From: an uncultured Roseobacter sp.
Lineage (GTDB): Bacteria; Pseudomonadota; Alphaproteobacteria; Rhodobacterales; Rhodobacteraceae
Assembly: GCF_947491795.1 (NCBI RefSeq)
Contig: NZ_CANLKW010000002.1
Span: 360,001-424,000 of the forward strand
DNA length: 64,000 nt
Direction: 5' to 3'
Every line of letters begins with the position of its first letter. Position 1 is the stretch's first letter. Position numbers and translations under genes: made by a program. Under the pieces are notes generated by a model. It was not told the DNA's origin, ran no database searches, and was given only the letters and a program-made list of their open reading frames with translations. Below, in pieces: positions 37,042 to 46,685 of the stretch.

Positions 37042-39279
37042 GTGCCGCGCCCCGTGTCCCAGACCGTTACGCTTTCCATCGAGAAAATGAACTGTGCCTC
37101 CTGTGTGGGGCGGGTGGACCGTGCCCTGGCGGCGGTGACCGGTGTGACAGAGGTCTCCGTGAACCTGGCAACCGATACCGCGACCGTGACGGGGGATGCC
37201 TCGGTGGGCACGCTGATCCGCGCTGCGAATGACGCAGGCTATCCCGCACGCCGCGCAGAGGCAGATGCCGCAGAACTGGGCGCACGGCTGGAGGCCGCGG
37301 GGCGCGACCTGCAGCGCATGACGCTGGTTGCTGCCGTGCTGACCCTGCCGGTTTTTGTGCTGGCGATGGGCAGCCATATTTTCCCGCAGCTGGGCGAGAT
37401 GATCGGGCGAAACACGAACCATCTGATCCAGGGGGTGCTGACCACGCTGGTGCTGGCCTGGCCCGGGCGTCGCTTTTTTGCCGATGGCTTTCCCGCGCTG
37501 ATCAAAGGCGCACCGGACATGAACAGTCTTGTGGCGCTGGGTACTTCGGCGGCGTGGATCTATTCGGTGGTGGTCATGCTGGCGCCGGGGCTTTTCCCCG
37601 CGATGTCGCAGGGCGTGTATTTCGAGGCGGCAGCGGTGATTGTCACGCTGATCCTGACCGGGCGCTGGCTGGAGGCCCGCGCGCGCGGGCGGACGGGTGC
37701 TGCGATCCGCGCGCTGGTTGGTCTGCGCCCGCCTACAGCCCAGGTGATGCGCGATGGCCAGGCAACCGAAATCGCGGTGGAGCAGATCCGCACCGGGGAT
37801 CATGTGCTGCTGCGTCCGGGCGAACGTGTGCCGGTGGACGGGGTGATCATCGAAGGCACAACAACCGCGGACGAGGCGATGATATCGGGAGAGCCGCTGC
37901 CCGTCGAAAAGCGCCCGGGCGATGCGATGACCGGCGGGACGGTCAATGGCTCGGGCAGTGTCACGCTGGAGACCGCAGCGGTGGGCGAGGCCACGGTTCT
38001 GGCGGGTATCATCCGGCTGGTCCAGTCCGCGCAGGGTTCGAAACTGCCGGTGCAGGCGCTGGTGGACCGGATCACGCTGTGGTTCGTGCCTGCGGTTCTG
38101 GCGGTCGCGTTGGTAACCGTGCTGGCCTGGCTGGTGCTGGGGCCGGCACCGGTGCTGTCCTATGCGCTGGTGGCGGGTGTTTCGGTTCTGATCATTGCCT
38201 GCCCCTGTGCGATGGGGCTGGCGACACCGACCTCTGTGATGGTGGCCATTGGCCGCGCGGCTGAAATGGGCGTGCTTTTCCGCAAGGGCGACGCCCTGCA
38301 ATCGCTGGCCGCAGTGGATGTGGTGGTTTTTGACAAAACCGGCACCCTGACCGAAGGACGCCCGGTGCTGCAGTCGCTGTCTGTGGCCCCGACGTTTGAG
38401 AAAGACCGGGCCCTGGCCCTGATTGCAGCACTGGAGGCACGGTCCGAGCACCCGCTGGCCCGGGCGATCCTGGCGGCCGCGCAGGAGGCAGCGCTGGACC
38501 TGCCCGCTGCTTCGGAGATTGCAGCTCAGGATGGCATGGGGATTACCGGCATGGTGGAAGGCCACCGGATCCTGATCGGGTCTGCGCGGATGATGCAGGA
38601 GCAGGGCGTGGATGTCAGCGGCTTTGACAGTGACCGCACCACCTGCGAGGCCCGCGGCCAGACGGTATTTTATGCTGCGTCTGACGGGCAGCCCCTGGCG
38701 CTGCTGGCCGTGTCCGATGCCATCCGCCCCGGGGCCGGAGCACTGATTGCGGGGCTGAAAAAACGCGGTGTGCGGGTGGCGATGGTGACCGGTGACAGCG
38801 AGGAAGCCGCATCGGTTATTGCCGCAGAGCTGGGCATTGATACGGTCGCGGCCCGGGTTCTGCCCGCGGAAAAGACCGAGACCCTGCACCGCCTGCGCGG
38901 CACCCCGGGCACGCTCGCCTTTGTCGGGGACGGGATCAATGACGCCCCGGCACTGGCTGCTGCCGATGTAGGTATCGCCATCGGCACAGGCACAGATGTG
39001 GCAATCGAGGCGGCGGATGTGGTGCTGATGTCCGGCAATCCGCTGGGCGTGTTGCGCGCCATCCATGTGTCTGAACAGACCATGCGGAACATCCGGCAGA
39101 ACCTTTTCTGGGCCTTTGGGTATAACGTGGCGCTGATCCCGGTGGCGGCGGGTGTGTTTTTTGCGCTGACGGGCTGGTTGCTGTCGCCCATGCTGGCCGC
39201 TGGCGCCATGGCCCTGTCGAGTGTTTTCGTGCTGAGCAATGCGCTGCGTCTGAGACGCCTGTCAGGAGATCCGGTATGA
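37042..39279 (+). CDS. copA: Copper-exporting P1B-type ATPase CopA
   Basis: CopA pumps Cu(I) out of the cytoplasm. The 745-residue protein (GTG at 37042; GTG at 37054 possible) has one N-terminal heavy-metal-associated domain with MNCASCVGRV, eight-helix topology, the actuator motif SGEPLPVEK, the ion-path CPC in IACPCAMGLATPTS, the phosphorylated Asp in DKTGTLTEG, the nucleotide-domain HP in SEHPLARAI and GDGINDAPAL. It is driven by the CueR promoter and overlaps cueR by 4 bp. Confidence 0.95.
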   Translation: MPRPVSQTVTLSIEKMNCASCVGRVDRALAAVTGVTEVSVNLATDTATVTGDASVGTLIRAANDAGYPARRAEADAAELGARLEAAGRDLQRMTLVAAVLTLPVFVLAMGSHIFPQLGEMIGRNTNHLIQGVLTTLVLAWPGRRFFADGFPALIKGAPDMNSLVALGTSAAWIYSVVVMLAPGLFPAMSQGVYFEAAAVIVTLILTGRWLEARARGRTGAAIRALVGLRPPTAQVMRDGQATEIAVEQIRTGDHVLLRPGERVPVDGVIIEGTTTADEAMISGEPLPVEKRPGDAMTGGTVNGSGSVTLETAAVGEATVLAGIIRLVQSAQGSKLPVQALVDRITLWFVPAVLAVALVTVLAWLVLGPAPVLSYALVAGVSVLIIACPCAMGLATPTSVMVAIGRAAEMGVLFRKGDALQSLAAVDVVVFDKTGTLTEGRPVLQSLSVAPTFEKDRALALIAALEARSEHPLARAILAAAQEAALDLPAASEIAAQDGMGITGMVEGHRILIGSARMMQEQGVDVSGFDSDRTTCEARGQTVFYAASDGQPLALLAVSDAIRPGAGALIAGLKKRGVRVAMVTGDSEEAASVIAAELGIDTVAARVLPAEKTETLHRLRGTPGTLAFVGDGINDAPALAAADVGIAIGTGTDVAIEAADVVLMSGNPLGVLRAIHVSEQTMRNIRQNLFWAFGYNVALIPVAAGVFFALTGWLLSPMLAAGAMALSSVFVLSNALRLRRLSGDPV

Positions 39280-39671
39280 ACATCAGCGACGTTGCAACAG
39301 CCACCGGGCTGCCGGTGAAAACCATCCGGTATTATGAGGACATCGGCCTGATCACCCCGGGCCGGAAAGGCAATGGCTACCGCTGGTTCAGCGAGACCGA
39401 CCGCCACAGGCTGGCCTTTCTGGGGCGCGCGCGGTCGCTGGGGTTCTCCATAGAGGCCTGCCGCAGCCTGCTGCAGCTCTACAGTGACCGGGACCGCGCC
39501 AGTGCGGATGTGAAAACCATCGCCCGCGCGCATCTGGAAGAGATCGACCGCAAACGCGCCGAACTGACCGACATGCGGGACACGCTGGCACATCTGATTG
39601 ATGCCTGCGCCGGGAATGACCGGCCCGATTGTCCGATCCTTGCGGACCTTGCGGCAGAGCGCCGCCCTTGA
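39276..39671 (+). CDS. cueR: Copper-responsive MerR-family regulator CueR
   Basis: The 131-residue protein has a MerR winged helix (MNISDVATATGLPVKTIRYY), a dimerisation helix (about residues 75-110), and a C-terminal metal loop with Cys111 and Cys119 spaced C-x7-C, matching Cu(I)/Ag(I)-sensing CueR (Cys112 and Cys120 in E. coli). It would twist the promoter at 36990-37020. Being downstream of and overlapping copA, it is induced along with the pump. Confidence 0.92.
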   Translation: MNISDVATATGLPVKTIRYYEDIGLITPGRKGNGYRWFSETDRHRLAFLGRARSLGFSIEACRSLLQLYSDRDRASADVKTIARAHLEEIDRKRAELTDMRDTLAHLIDACAGNDRPDCPILADLAAERRP

Positions 39672-39693
39672 ATACCGGCGGGCCGGGGCTCAC

Positions 39694-40122
39694 ATGGAGG
39701 AGATGAGCAACATTTTCCAGCACAACATAAAAGTTCTTTTCCAGCACTGTGACCCGGCGGGGATCGTTTTCTATCCGCGTTACTTTGAGATGGTGAACCA
39801 GACCGTGGAGGAATGGCACGAAGCAGGCCTGGGTTATTCCTTTGCGCAGATGCATCTGAAACGGGGTCATGGGGTGCCAACTGTCTCTATTGGTGCGGAA
39901 TTTTCCGCTCCGAGCCGCATGGGCGATGTGCTGACATGGCGGCTGACCTTGCAGAAACTGGGCCGTACCTCGGCGCATCTGATGGTCGAGGCGCATTGCG
40001 GCGACGAACTGCGGATGACCGCGACCCCGGTGCTGGTATCGGTTGATATGAAGACCGGACGTCCGGTGCCCTGGCCTGAAGAAATGCGGCCCCGGATGGA
40101 AAGTTTCCTGGTGGCAAAATAA
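39694..40122 (+). CDS. Acyl-CoA thioesterase, 4HBT family
   Basis: The product is about 142 residues from the ATG at 39694 (ATG at 39703 is an alternative). It is a single hotdog fold of the 4-hydroxybenzoyl-CoA thioesterase type: the catalytic Asp in FQHCDPAGIVFYPRYFEM, the helix QTVEEWHEAGLGYS, and the strand VPTVSIGAEFSAPSRMGD. It presumably hydrolyses aryl- or acyl-CoA of the adjacent aromatic pathway, releasing trapped CoA. It lies 23 bp after cueR but upstream of the palindromic operator at 40123-40144, so which transcript carries it is not clear. Confidence 0.82.
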   Translation: MEEMSNIFQHNIKVLFQHCDPAGIVFYPRYFEMVNQTVEEWHEAGLGYSFAQMHLKRGHGVPTVSIGAEFSAPSRMGDVLTWRLTLQKLGRTSAHLMVEAHCGDELRMTATPVLVSVDMKTGRPVPWPEEMRPRMESFLVAK

Positions 40123-40144
40123 TTTTATACATAAAAATTTTATG
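40123..40144 (+). promoter_or_regulatory. Overlapping palindromes, candidate MarR operator
   Basis: TTTTAT-AC-ATAAAA (40123-40136) overlaps the perfect palindrome CATAAAA-A-TTTTATG (40130-40144). They lie in an AT-rich 80-bp gap before the 2-aminobenzoyl-CoA enzyme gene, at a typical position for repression by the MarR protein encoded within the operon. A TATGCT (40141-40146) may be the -10. Confidence 0.55.
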
Positions 40145-40202
40145 CTTGAAACAATCTGAGTGTCGGATAGGCTGGACCGCGTGAATCAATCGCGGGTGCC
40201 CC

Positions 40203-42500
40203 ATGAGAATAGCCTGTCTGGGAGGCGGTCCGGCCGGCCTCTATTTTGCGATCTCGATGAAGCTGCGGGATCCGGCGCATGAGATCACCGTTTTCGAACG
40301 CAACCGTCCGGATGACACCTTTGGCTGGGGTGTGGTTCTGTCTGACGAAACGCTTGGCAACCTGGAACACAATGACCCCAAAAGTGCTGCGCTGATCCGC
40401 AGCCACTTTGCCTATTGGGATGATGTTGCGGTGATCCACCAGGGTGTGCGCACCGTGTCGTCCGGCCACGGGTTTTGTGGCATCGGGCGGCGGCAGCTGC
40501 TGATCCTGCTGCAGGAGCGTGCGCGCGAGCTGGGGGTTGATCTGCAGTTTGAAAGCCCGGTGGAGAGTGCTGCGGCCCTGGCGGCAGATTATGATCTGGT
40601 GGTGGCGACCGACGGGCTGAACTCCCGCACACGGCAGGAATTCAGCGACTCTTTCCGCCCGCAGACAGACATCCGGAAATGCCAGTTTACCTGGCTGGGC
40701 ACGCGCCAGAAATTTGACGACGCTTTTACCTTTATCTTTGAGAAAACACAGCATGGCTGGGTCTGGGCCCATGCCTATCAGTTCGACCCTGACACGGCGA
40801 CTTTCATCGTGGAATGCAGCGAGGAGACCTGGGCGGCCTGGGGCTTTGGCGAGATGTCCAAAGAAGAAAGCATTGCCACCTGCGAGGCGATTTTTGCGCA
40901 GCATCTGGACGGTCATGCTCTGATGTCAAACGCCAACCATGTGCGCGGATCTGCCTGGATTCAGTTCCCGCGCGTGCTCTGCGAGCGCTGGCACCATGAC
41001 AACATCGTGCTGATGGGCGATGCTGCTGCGACGGCGCATTTTTCCATCGGCTCCGGCACCAAACTGGCGCTTGAATCAGCGGTGGCCCTGGCAGATTGCC
41101 TGACGGAGGAAGCGGACAGGGCTGCCGCCTTTGCCCGCTATGAGGATGAACGGCGCATCGAAGTGCTGCGGTTGCAGTCGGCGGCGCGCAATTCGCTGGA
41201 GTGGTTCGAGGAGGTCGAACGGTATCTGCATCTGGACCCGGTGCAGTTCAATTACTCCCTGCTCACCCGGTCGCAGCGGATCAGCCACGAGAATCTGCGT
41301 GCGCGGGATCCGGACTGGCTCAGGGCGGCAGAGCGCTGGTTTCAGACGGAGGCCGGTGTGGGAGAGAACGCCCCTGTGCGGCACCCGATGTTTGCGCCCT
41401 GGCGGTTGCGGGAGATGACGCTGAAAAACCGGATCGTGGTCTCGCCGATGGCGCAGTACAAGGCCGTGGACGGTCTGCCGACCGACTGGCATCTGGTGCA
41501 CTACGGCGAGCGTGCCAAGGGCGGCGCGGGGCTGGTTTACACGGAAATGACCTGTATCAGTGACGATGCGCGCATCACGCCGGGGTGTCCCTGTATCGCG
41601 ACCGACGCTCAGGAAGCGGCCTGGAAACGGATCGTGGATTTCATCCACGCCGAAAGTGACGCAAAGGTCTGTCTGCAGATCGGCCACGCCGGGGCCAAGG
41701 GCTCTACCCAGGTCGGATGGGAGGAGATGGACGCGCCGCTGCACGATGGAAACTGGCCGCTGATCGCCGCCTCTGACGTGCCCTGGACCGGGCGGAATGC
41801 GACCCCGCGGCCCATGACCCGCGACGACATGGACCGGGTAAAGGCGCAGTTCGTCCAGGCGACCGAACGTGCCGCGCGCGCCGGTTTTGATATGATCGAG
41901 CTGCACGCCGCACATGGCTATCTGATCTCGGGTTTTATCACGCCCTTGCAGAACCGGCGCACGGACGCATATGGCGGGTCGCTGGAAAACCGACTGCGCT
42001 ATCCGCTGGAGGTGTTTGACGCCATGCGGGCGGCCTGGCCTGCAGACCGGCCCATGTCGGTGCGCATCTCGGCCAACGACTGGATGGGCGAGACGGGCAT
42101 CACCCCTGCGGACGCGGTGGCCATTGCGCGGGCGTTCCAGGAGCACGGCGTGGATATCTGTGACGTGTCCGCCGGACAGACCTCGGCCGAGGCCCAGCCG
42201 GTCTATGGCCGCATGTTCCAGACGCCGTTTTCGGACCGTATCCGCAACGAAACCGGCCTGCCGACCATGGCCGTGGGCAATATTTTCGAGGCGGATCATG
42301 TGAATTCCATTCTGATGGCCGGGCGGGCCGATCTGGTGTGTCTGGCGCGTCCGCATCTGTCTGATCCCTACTGGCTCCTGCGTACGGCAACCGCGCTGGG
42401 TGACCGGGCAGAAAGCTGGCCTGCCCCCTATCAGGCCGGGCGCGACCAGGCCTGGCGGCTGGCCGACAAGGAAGCCGCCGAGGGGGACCTGCGCGTATGA
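40203..42500 (+). CDS. abmA: Bifunctional 2-aminobenzoyl-CoA monooxygenase/reductase-type flavoprotein
   Basis: This 765-residue protein fuses an FAD monooxygenase to an old-yellow-enzyme-like reductase. The N-terminal half has the FAD site [12 protein letters not shown] and the second FAD motif [23 protein letters not shown]. From about residue 395 comes the OYE-type barrel ([18 protein letters not shown], then [20 protein letters not shown]). Such fusions oxygenate and reduce 2-aminobenzoyl-CoA, dearomatising it, in Azoarcus evansii; related proteins are annotated as salicylyl-CoA 5-hydroxylase. The predicted size fits. Substrate assignment (anthranilate versus salicylate) is inference. It is cotranscribed with the four genes after it. 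Confidence 0.85.
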   Translation: MRIACLGGGPAGLYFAISMKLRDPAHEITVFERNRPDDTFGWGVVLSDETLGNLEHNDPKSAALIRSHFAYWDDVAVIHQGVRTVSSGHGFCGIGRRQLLILLQERARELGVDLQFESPVESAAALAADYDLVVATDGLNSRTRQEFSDSFRPQTDIRKCQFTWLGTRQKFDDAFTFIFEKTQHGWVWAHAYQFDPDTATFIVECSEETWAAWGFGEMSKEESIATCEAIFAQHLDGHALMSNANHVRGSAWIQFPRVLCERWHHDNIVLMGDAAATAHFSIGSGTKLALESAVALADCLTEEADRAAAFARYEDERRIEVLRLQSAARNSLEWFEEVERYLHLDPVQFNYSLLTRSQRISHENLRARDPDWLRAAERWFQTEAGVGENAPVRHPMFAPWRLREMTLKNRIVVSPMAQYKAVDGLPTDWHLVHYGERAKGGAGLVYTEMTCISDDARITPGCPCIATDAQEAAWKRIVDFIHAESDAKVCLQIGHAGAKGSTQVGWEEMDAPLHDGNWPLIAASDVPWTGRNATPRPMTRDDMDRVKAQFVQATERAARAGFDMIELHAAHGYLISGFITPLQNRRTDAYGGSLENRLRYPLEVFDAMRAAWPADRPMSVRISANDWMGETGITPADAVAIARAFQEHGVDICDVSAGQTSAEAQPVYGRMFQTPFSDRIRNETGLPTMAVGNIFEADHVNSILMAGRADLVCLARPHLSDPYWLLRTATALGDRAESWPAPYQAGRDQAWRLADKEAAEGDLRV

Positions 42501-43249
42501 CGGACCTGAGCGGAAAGCGCGCCCTGGTCACGGGCGGCGGCACGGGCGTTGGGGCCGCGATTGCCCGGGCGCTGGCCGGAGCAGGCGCAGAGGTCTGGAT
42601 CAGCGGACGGCGCGCCGATGTTCTGGAGCAGACGGCCAGAACCCACGCGGGCATGCGCACCGTGACAGGGGATGTGACCCGCCCCGCCGATTGCGAAGCG
42701 ATGATCGCCGCCGCCGGGCACCCGCAGATCGTGGTGGCCAATGCAGGTGCTGCGGTTTCGAAACCATTTCACCGGATGAACGGTGGCGACCTGCAGGCCA
42801 TGCTGGACGTGAACCTGTTTGGTGTGTTCAACATCTGTGCCGCGGCCCTGCCTGCGATGAAAAAGGCGGGGGGCGGCAGGCTGATTTCTGTCGCCTCGAC
42901 CGCGGGGCTGAAGGGATACGCCTATGTCAGTGCCTATGTGGCGGCAAAACATGCGGTTGTCGGGCTGACCCGGTCTCTGGCGCTGGAACTGGCGCAGACC
43001 GGCGTGACCGTGAACGCGGTCTGCCCGGGGTTCACCGACACGCCGATGCTGCAGGAAACGGTGGAGAATATCATGCAGCAGACAGGCCGCAGCCGCGCAG
43101 TGGCCGAGGCCGCCCTGACCGCAGGCAACCCCCAGGGCCGGTTTGTTGATCCGGCAGAAGTGGCGGATGCCGTGCTCTGGCTGGCGGGGGATGGTGCCAG
43201 TGCTGTGACCGGCCAGGCGTTGTCTGTCTCTGGTGGAGAAGTGATGTGA
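42497..43249 (+). CDS. SDR family NAD(P)-dependent oxidoreductase
   Basis: The 250-residue short-chain dehydrogenase has the cofactor motif [19 protein letters not shown] at VVANAGAAV, the catalytic Ser (SVASTAG) and the Tyr/Lys pair in YVAAK (about residues 153-157). It overlaps abmA and the MarR gene by 4 bp each. In this pathway it would oxidise or reduce a ring hydroxyl/oxo group of the dearomatised CoA ester; it could also act as a 3-hydroxyacyl-CoA dehydrogenase. Confidence 0.85.
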   Translation: MTDLSGKRALVTGGGTGVGAAIARALAGAGAEVWISGRRADVLEQTARTHAGMRTVTGDVTRPADCEAMIAAAGHPQIVVANAGAAVSKPFHRMNGGDLQAMLDVNLFGVFNICAAALPAMKKAGGGRLISVASTAGLKGYAYVSAYVAAKHAVVGLTRSLALELAQTGVTVNAVCPGFTDTPMLQETVENIMQQTGRSRAVAEAALTAGNPQGRFVDPAEVADAVLWLAGDGASAVTGQALSVSGGEVM

Positions 43250-43713
43250 CAGGTCAGACCCAAATCCCCTCTGATCTGAGCAAGGACCGCCTGCGTGTCT
43301 GGCTGCGGATGCTCAAAGTCACCCGTATGATCGAGGCGGAACTGCGCGAGCGGATGCGCCTGGAATGGGATATTACCCTGCCGCGGTTTGACGTCATGGC
43401 CGCGCTGCGCCGCAGTGAAGAGGGCATGAAGATGAGTGATCTGAGCGGTGTGCTGCGTGTCTCCAATGGCAATGTCACCGGTATTGTGGACCGGTTGGTT
43501 TCCGATGAACTGGTCGAGCGCCGCGCGGTAGAGGGCGACCGGCGCGCCATGCGGGTTGTTCTGACAGAACGGGGCCGCACGCAGTTTGATCAGATGGCGG
43601 CGGTACATGAGGTCTGGGTGGATGAGCTGCTCTCGCCCATCGGGGCGCAGGGTCTGGCAACCGTTCATTCGCGCCTGGGCCGGATCGCAGAAAAAGCAGA
43701 GGATGACACCTGA
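43246..43713 (+). CDS. MarR family transcriptional regulator
   Basis: The 155-residue protein has the MarR winged-helix core ([22 protein letters not shown], then [35 protein letters not shown]). Homologues in aromatic-CoA clusters (BadR, CouR type) are released from DNA by aryl-CoA ligands. GTG start overlapping the SDR stop (GTGA). Encoded inside the operon, it probably represses it through the palindromes at 40123-40144. Confidence 0.85.
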   Translation: MTGQTQIPSDLSKDRLRVWLRMLKVTRMIEAELRERMRLEWDITLPRFDVMAALRRSEEGMKMSDLSGVLRVSNGNVTGIVDRLVSDELVERRAVEGDRRAMRVVLTERGRTQFDQMAAVHEVWVDELLSPIGAQGLATVHSRLGRIAEKAEDDT

Positions 43714-44504
43714 TGCCTGAACATTTTCGCCTGACGCGCCAGGGAGAGGTGGCTGTTGTCACGCTGGACCGGCCCGACCGCAAGAACCCGCTGACTTTTG
43801 AGAGCTATGCAGAGCTGCGCGACTGGTTCCGGGACCTGCGCGACGATCCGGAGATCAACGCGGTGGTTTTTGGCTCTAATGGCGGCAATTTCAGCTCGGG
43901 CGGCGATGTGCATGACATCATCGGGCCGCTGGTGGGCATGGACATGAAGGACCTGTTGAAGTTCACCCGCATGACCGGTGACCTGGTCAAGGCAATGCTG
44001 GCCTGCGGCAAGCCGGTGATCGCAGCCGTTGACGGAATCTGTGTCGGTGCTGGGGCTATAATTGCCATGGCATCCGACCTCAGGATCGGCTCGCCCCAGG
44101 CAAAGACCGCGTTTCTCTTTGCGCGGGTCGGGCTGGCGGGCTGTGATATGGGTGCCTGTGCCATGCTGCCCCGGATCATCGGGCAGGGGCGCGCCGCCGA
44201 GCTGCTTTATACCGGGCGCTCGATGAGCGCAGAGGAAGGCGAACGCTGGGGGTTTTTCAACCGTCTGGTCGGGCCTGACGCGCTGGAGGCCGAGGCGGTG
44301 GCCCTGGCGCAGCGCATCGCGGAAGGTCCGAATTTTGCGCATATGATGACAAAAACTATGCTGGCCCAGGAATGGAACATGACGCTGGATCAGGCAATCG
44401 AGGCAGAGGCCCAGGCCCAGGCCATCTGTATGCAGACCGAAGATTTCCGCCGCGCCTATGAGGCCTTTGTCGCGCGGGAAAAGCCGGTGTTTCAGGGTGA
44501 CTGA
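43713..44504 (+). CDS. Enoyl-CoA hydratase/isomerase family protein with altered catalytic residues
   Basis: The 263-residue crotonase-fold protein keeps the oxyanion hole motifs ([28 protein letters not shown]). It lacks both glutamates of true enoyl-CoA hydratases: the first is Ile116 and the second is replaced in [20 protein letters not shown]. Instead Asp145 sits where dienoyl-CoA isomerase (ECH1) and 4-chlorobenzoyl-CoA dehalogenase have their catalytic Asp (judged by eye). It is therefore likely an isomerase or hydrolase acting on a ring or enoyl CoA ester. TGATG overlap with the MarR gene. Confidence 0.85.
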   Translation: MPEHFRLTRQGEVAVVTLDRPDRKNPLTFESYAELRDWFRDLRDDPEINAVVFGSNGGNFSSGGDVHDIIGPLVGMDMKDLLKFTRMTGDLVKAMLACGKPVIAAVDGICVGAGAIIAMASDLRIGSPQAKTAFLFARVGLAGCDMGACAMLPRIIGQGRAAELLYTGRSMSAEEGERWGFFNRLVGPDALEAEAVALAQRIAEGPNFAHMMTKTMLAQEWNMTLDQAIEAEAQAQAICMQTEDFRRAYEAFVAREKPVFQGD

Positions 44505-44528
44505 ACCGGCCAGCGGGGAGAGATACAG

Positions 44529-45680
44529 ATGAGTGACCGCAGTTTTCTGACATGGCCGTTTTTTGAGGAGCGCCACCGGGAACTGGCCGATGCGCTGGAC
44601 GCCTGGTGCGGGACAAACCTGGCCGGGATTGACCACCGGGACGTGGATGCGGCCTGTATCGATCTGGTGTCACGGCTGGGTGCGGGCGGCTGGCTGACCC
44701 ATTCTGCAGTGGACCCGGACGCGCCCGGCGCGCTGGATGTGCGCAGCCTGTGCCTGATCCGCGAAACGCTGGCGCGCCACGACGGTCTCGCGGATTTTGC
44801 CTTTGCGATGCAGGGGCTGGGGACGGGCGCACTGTCGCTCTTTGGCAGTGAGGAACAACGCGCCTGGCTGCACCGGACGCGCGCGGGCGAGGCGCTGTCC
44901 GCCTTTGCGCTGAGCGAGCCTAAATCAGGCTCTGACGTGGCAAATATTGCCCTGTCTGCCGCGCAGGATGGCAACGGGTTTGTGCTGAACGGCGAGAAAA
45001 CCTGGATCTCCAACGGCGGGATCGCGGATATTTACACCGTCTTTGCCCGCACCGGCGAGGCACCGGGTGCCAGGGGCCTCTCTGCCTTTCTGGTGCCTGC
45101 GGATACGCCCGGACTGCACGTCGCAGAACGGCTGGAGGTGATGGCGCCGCACCCGCTGGCGCGGCTGTCGTTTGACAATGTGCGGGTGGATGCCGGGGCG
45201 CTGATCGGCGCGCCGGGGCAGGGGTTCCGGATTGCGATGTCCGTGCTTGATGTCTTCCGCTCTACTGTGGCGGCTGCGGCTCTGGGGTTTGCGCGCTGCG
45301 CGCTGGACGCGGCGCTGGAGCGGGTGCGCACAAGGGAATTATTCGGCGCGCCCCTGTCAGAGATGCAGATGGTGCAGGGCCATATTGCGGACATGGCGCT
45401 GGATGTGGATGCTGCTGCATTGCTGGTCTACCGCGCGGCCTGGACGCGGGATACCGGCGCGGAACGGGTCACGCGCGAGGCGGCGATGGCCAAGCTCTTT
45501 GCCACCGACCAGGCGCAGCAGGTCATCGACAAAACCGTGCAGCTGTTTGGTGGCGAAGGGGTGCAGACCGGATCGGTGCCGGAACGTCTCTACCGCGAGA
45601 TCCGGGCGCTGCGGATCTACGAAGGGGCCTCTGACGTGCAAAAGGTGGTGATCGCGCGTGCCACGCTGAACAATGCCTGA
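44529..45680 (+). CDS. Acyl-CoA dehydrogenase
   Basis: The 383-residue FAD enzyme has the family motifs: [16 protein letters not shown] (substrate and FAD contacts), [25 protein letters not shown], the FAD-binding [11 protein letters not shown], and the C-terminal catalytic Glu in [16 protein letters not shown]. In this operon it would desaturate an alicyclic or open-chain intermediate after ring reduction. It starts 24 bp after the crotonase gene, with a GGGGAGAG ribosome site, and ends the operon. Confidence 0.92.
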   Translation: MSDRSFLTWPFFEERHRELADALDAWCGTNLAGIDHRDVDAACIDLVSRLGAGGWLTHSAVDPDAPGALDVRSLCLIRETLARHDGLADFAFAMQGLGTGALSLFGSEEQRAWLHRTRAGEALSAFALSEPKSGSDVANIALSAAQDGNGFVLNGEKTWISNGGIADIYTVFARTGEAPGARGLSAFLVPADTPGLHVAERLEVMAPHPLARLSFDNVRVDAGALIGAPGQGFRIAMSVLDVFRSTVAAAALGFARCALDAALERVRTRELFGAPLSEMQMVQGHIADMALDVDAAALLVYRAAWTRDTGAERVTREAAMAKLFATDQAQQVIDKTVQLFGGEGVQTGSVPERLYREIRALRIYEGASDVQKVVIARATLNNA

Positions 45681-45689
45681 GGCGTTGCG

Positions 45690-46523
45690 TCAGTAGGTTT
45701 TGACCGATTGCGCCAGACGTTCCAGCGTCAGCCCGACCTGATCCGAGCTGACGATTGCGGATCGGACCAGCCGGTCAAACTGTCGCGCAAAGCCCCGCAC
45801 CTGCTCGGGGCTGCTGACCACCAGATAGGCCTCTCCGATATAGAGCGCCACGCGCTGCTTGCCAAAGACGGTGAAGGGCGCGGAATAGGTTTTGCTGCCA
45901 TCATAGAGGTGCAGACGCAGCGCGGGATACGTCTGCTCGCAGATGCGCGCCATGTGAAACAGCTGGTGACGGCACTGGCGGGCCGGGGTGTTCCGCCACA
46001 GCCCGGACCGCGCGGCAAGATCCTGCAGCGTCTGGATGGGCATCGCAATTTCCACATCCATGTCATCGAGCGAGATATGCCCCAGCACGTTTTCCACACC
46101 TCCGCCACGCGCATCCGCGGGCTCGTCCGTGATGGTTTCGGGCGACAGGCTGATCATATCCGGCAGGGTCGAGGGCACGTAGCGCAGTTTGAAACCCGCG
46201 GCTTCGCTGCGCCACTGATCCAGCGGGGTGGAGCCATCGGCCAGGGTTTCGCGCTCGATCTCGACACTGCCGGCGACTTCCTGGCGGCCTTCGCGGGCGT
46301 TCTCCAGACACAGCAGCCAGTCCACCGACACGCCGCTGGTCTGCGCGATACGCCGCAGGGTCTCTGCGCGGGGCAGGCGGTCAGAAGAGGTGCTGAGGAA
46401 CTGGCTGAGCGCTGAGCGGTCCAGCCCGGTCTGCGCCATGAAATGGGCTTTGCCCTCGACATGCGACTCCAGAACCTGCCGCAGCCGCTTGCGGAACTGA
46501 ACAGAGAGATCGCGCTTATCCAT
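45690..46523 (-). CDS. XRE-type helix-turn-helix transcriptional regulator
   Basis: The ATG at 46523 (AGAGAT-free, preceded by a palindrome) gives 277 residues. An N-terminal HTH (QTGLDRSALSQFLSTSSDRLPRAETLRRIAQ) is followed by a ~190-residue C-terminal domain of no family I recognise, with RLHLYDGSKTYSAPFTVFGKQRVALYIGE. It faces the end of the acyl-CoA dehydrogenase gene (9 bp away) and diverges from the desaturase gene, so it may control either the aromatic operon or, more likely, the desaturase and itself. Confidence 0.72.
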   Translation of the reverse strand: MDKRDLSVQFRKRLRQVLESHVEGKAHFMAQTGLDRSALSQFLSTSSDRLPRAETLRRIAQTSGVSVDWLLCLENAREGRQEVAGSVEIERETLADGSTPLDQWRSEAAGFKLRYVPSTLPDMISLSPETITDEPADARGGGVENVLGHISLDDMDVEIAMPIQTLQDLAARSGLWRNTPARQCRHQLFHMARICEQTYPALRLHLYDGSKTYSAPFTVFGKQRVALYIGEAYLVVSSPEQVRGFARQFDRLVRSAIVSSDQVGLTLERLAQSVKTY

Positions 46524-46528
46524 ATGTC

Positions 46529-46538
46529 GCATATATGC
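46529..46538. promoter_or_regulatory. Palindrome next to the XRE regulator start
   Basis: GCATATATGC is a perfect 10-bp palindrome 6 bp upstream of the regulator ATG, in the 162-bp gap shared with the divergent desaturase gene. It is a plausible autoregulatory operator. Confidence 0.4.
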
Positions 46539-46685
46539 AATTTTGAAACGAAAATACAACAAACATACCTATTTGCCGCATAAGTAATCTTTGTGTTGCA
46601 GACTCATGCGCTTGTCTGATGGTGCCGTGATGCAGGAAAATCGCTTTGGACCGATCACGGACCATACCTGCGAAAGACCCGGAAA

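Noticed and set aside
36664..39066. An 800-codon leftward reading frame opposite hemY and copA
   Set aside because: Gln/His/Arg-rich shadow of the copA codons; copA is unmistakable on the plus strand.
43713..44504. MenB-type catalytic Asp in the operon crotonase
   Set aside because: By eye the Asp is one position off the MenB Asp and fits the dienoyl-CoA isomerase/dehalogenase position better.
45681..45715. Terminator after the acyl-CoA dehydrogenase gene
   Set aside because: Only a short imperfect hairpin around the convergent stop codons, without a proper T-run.
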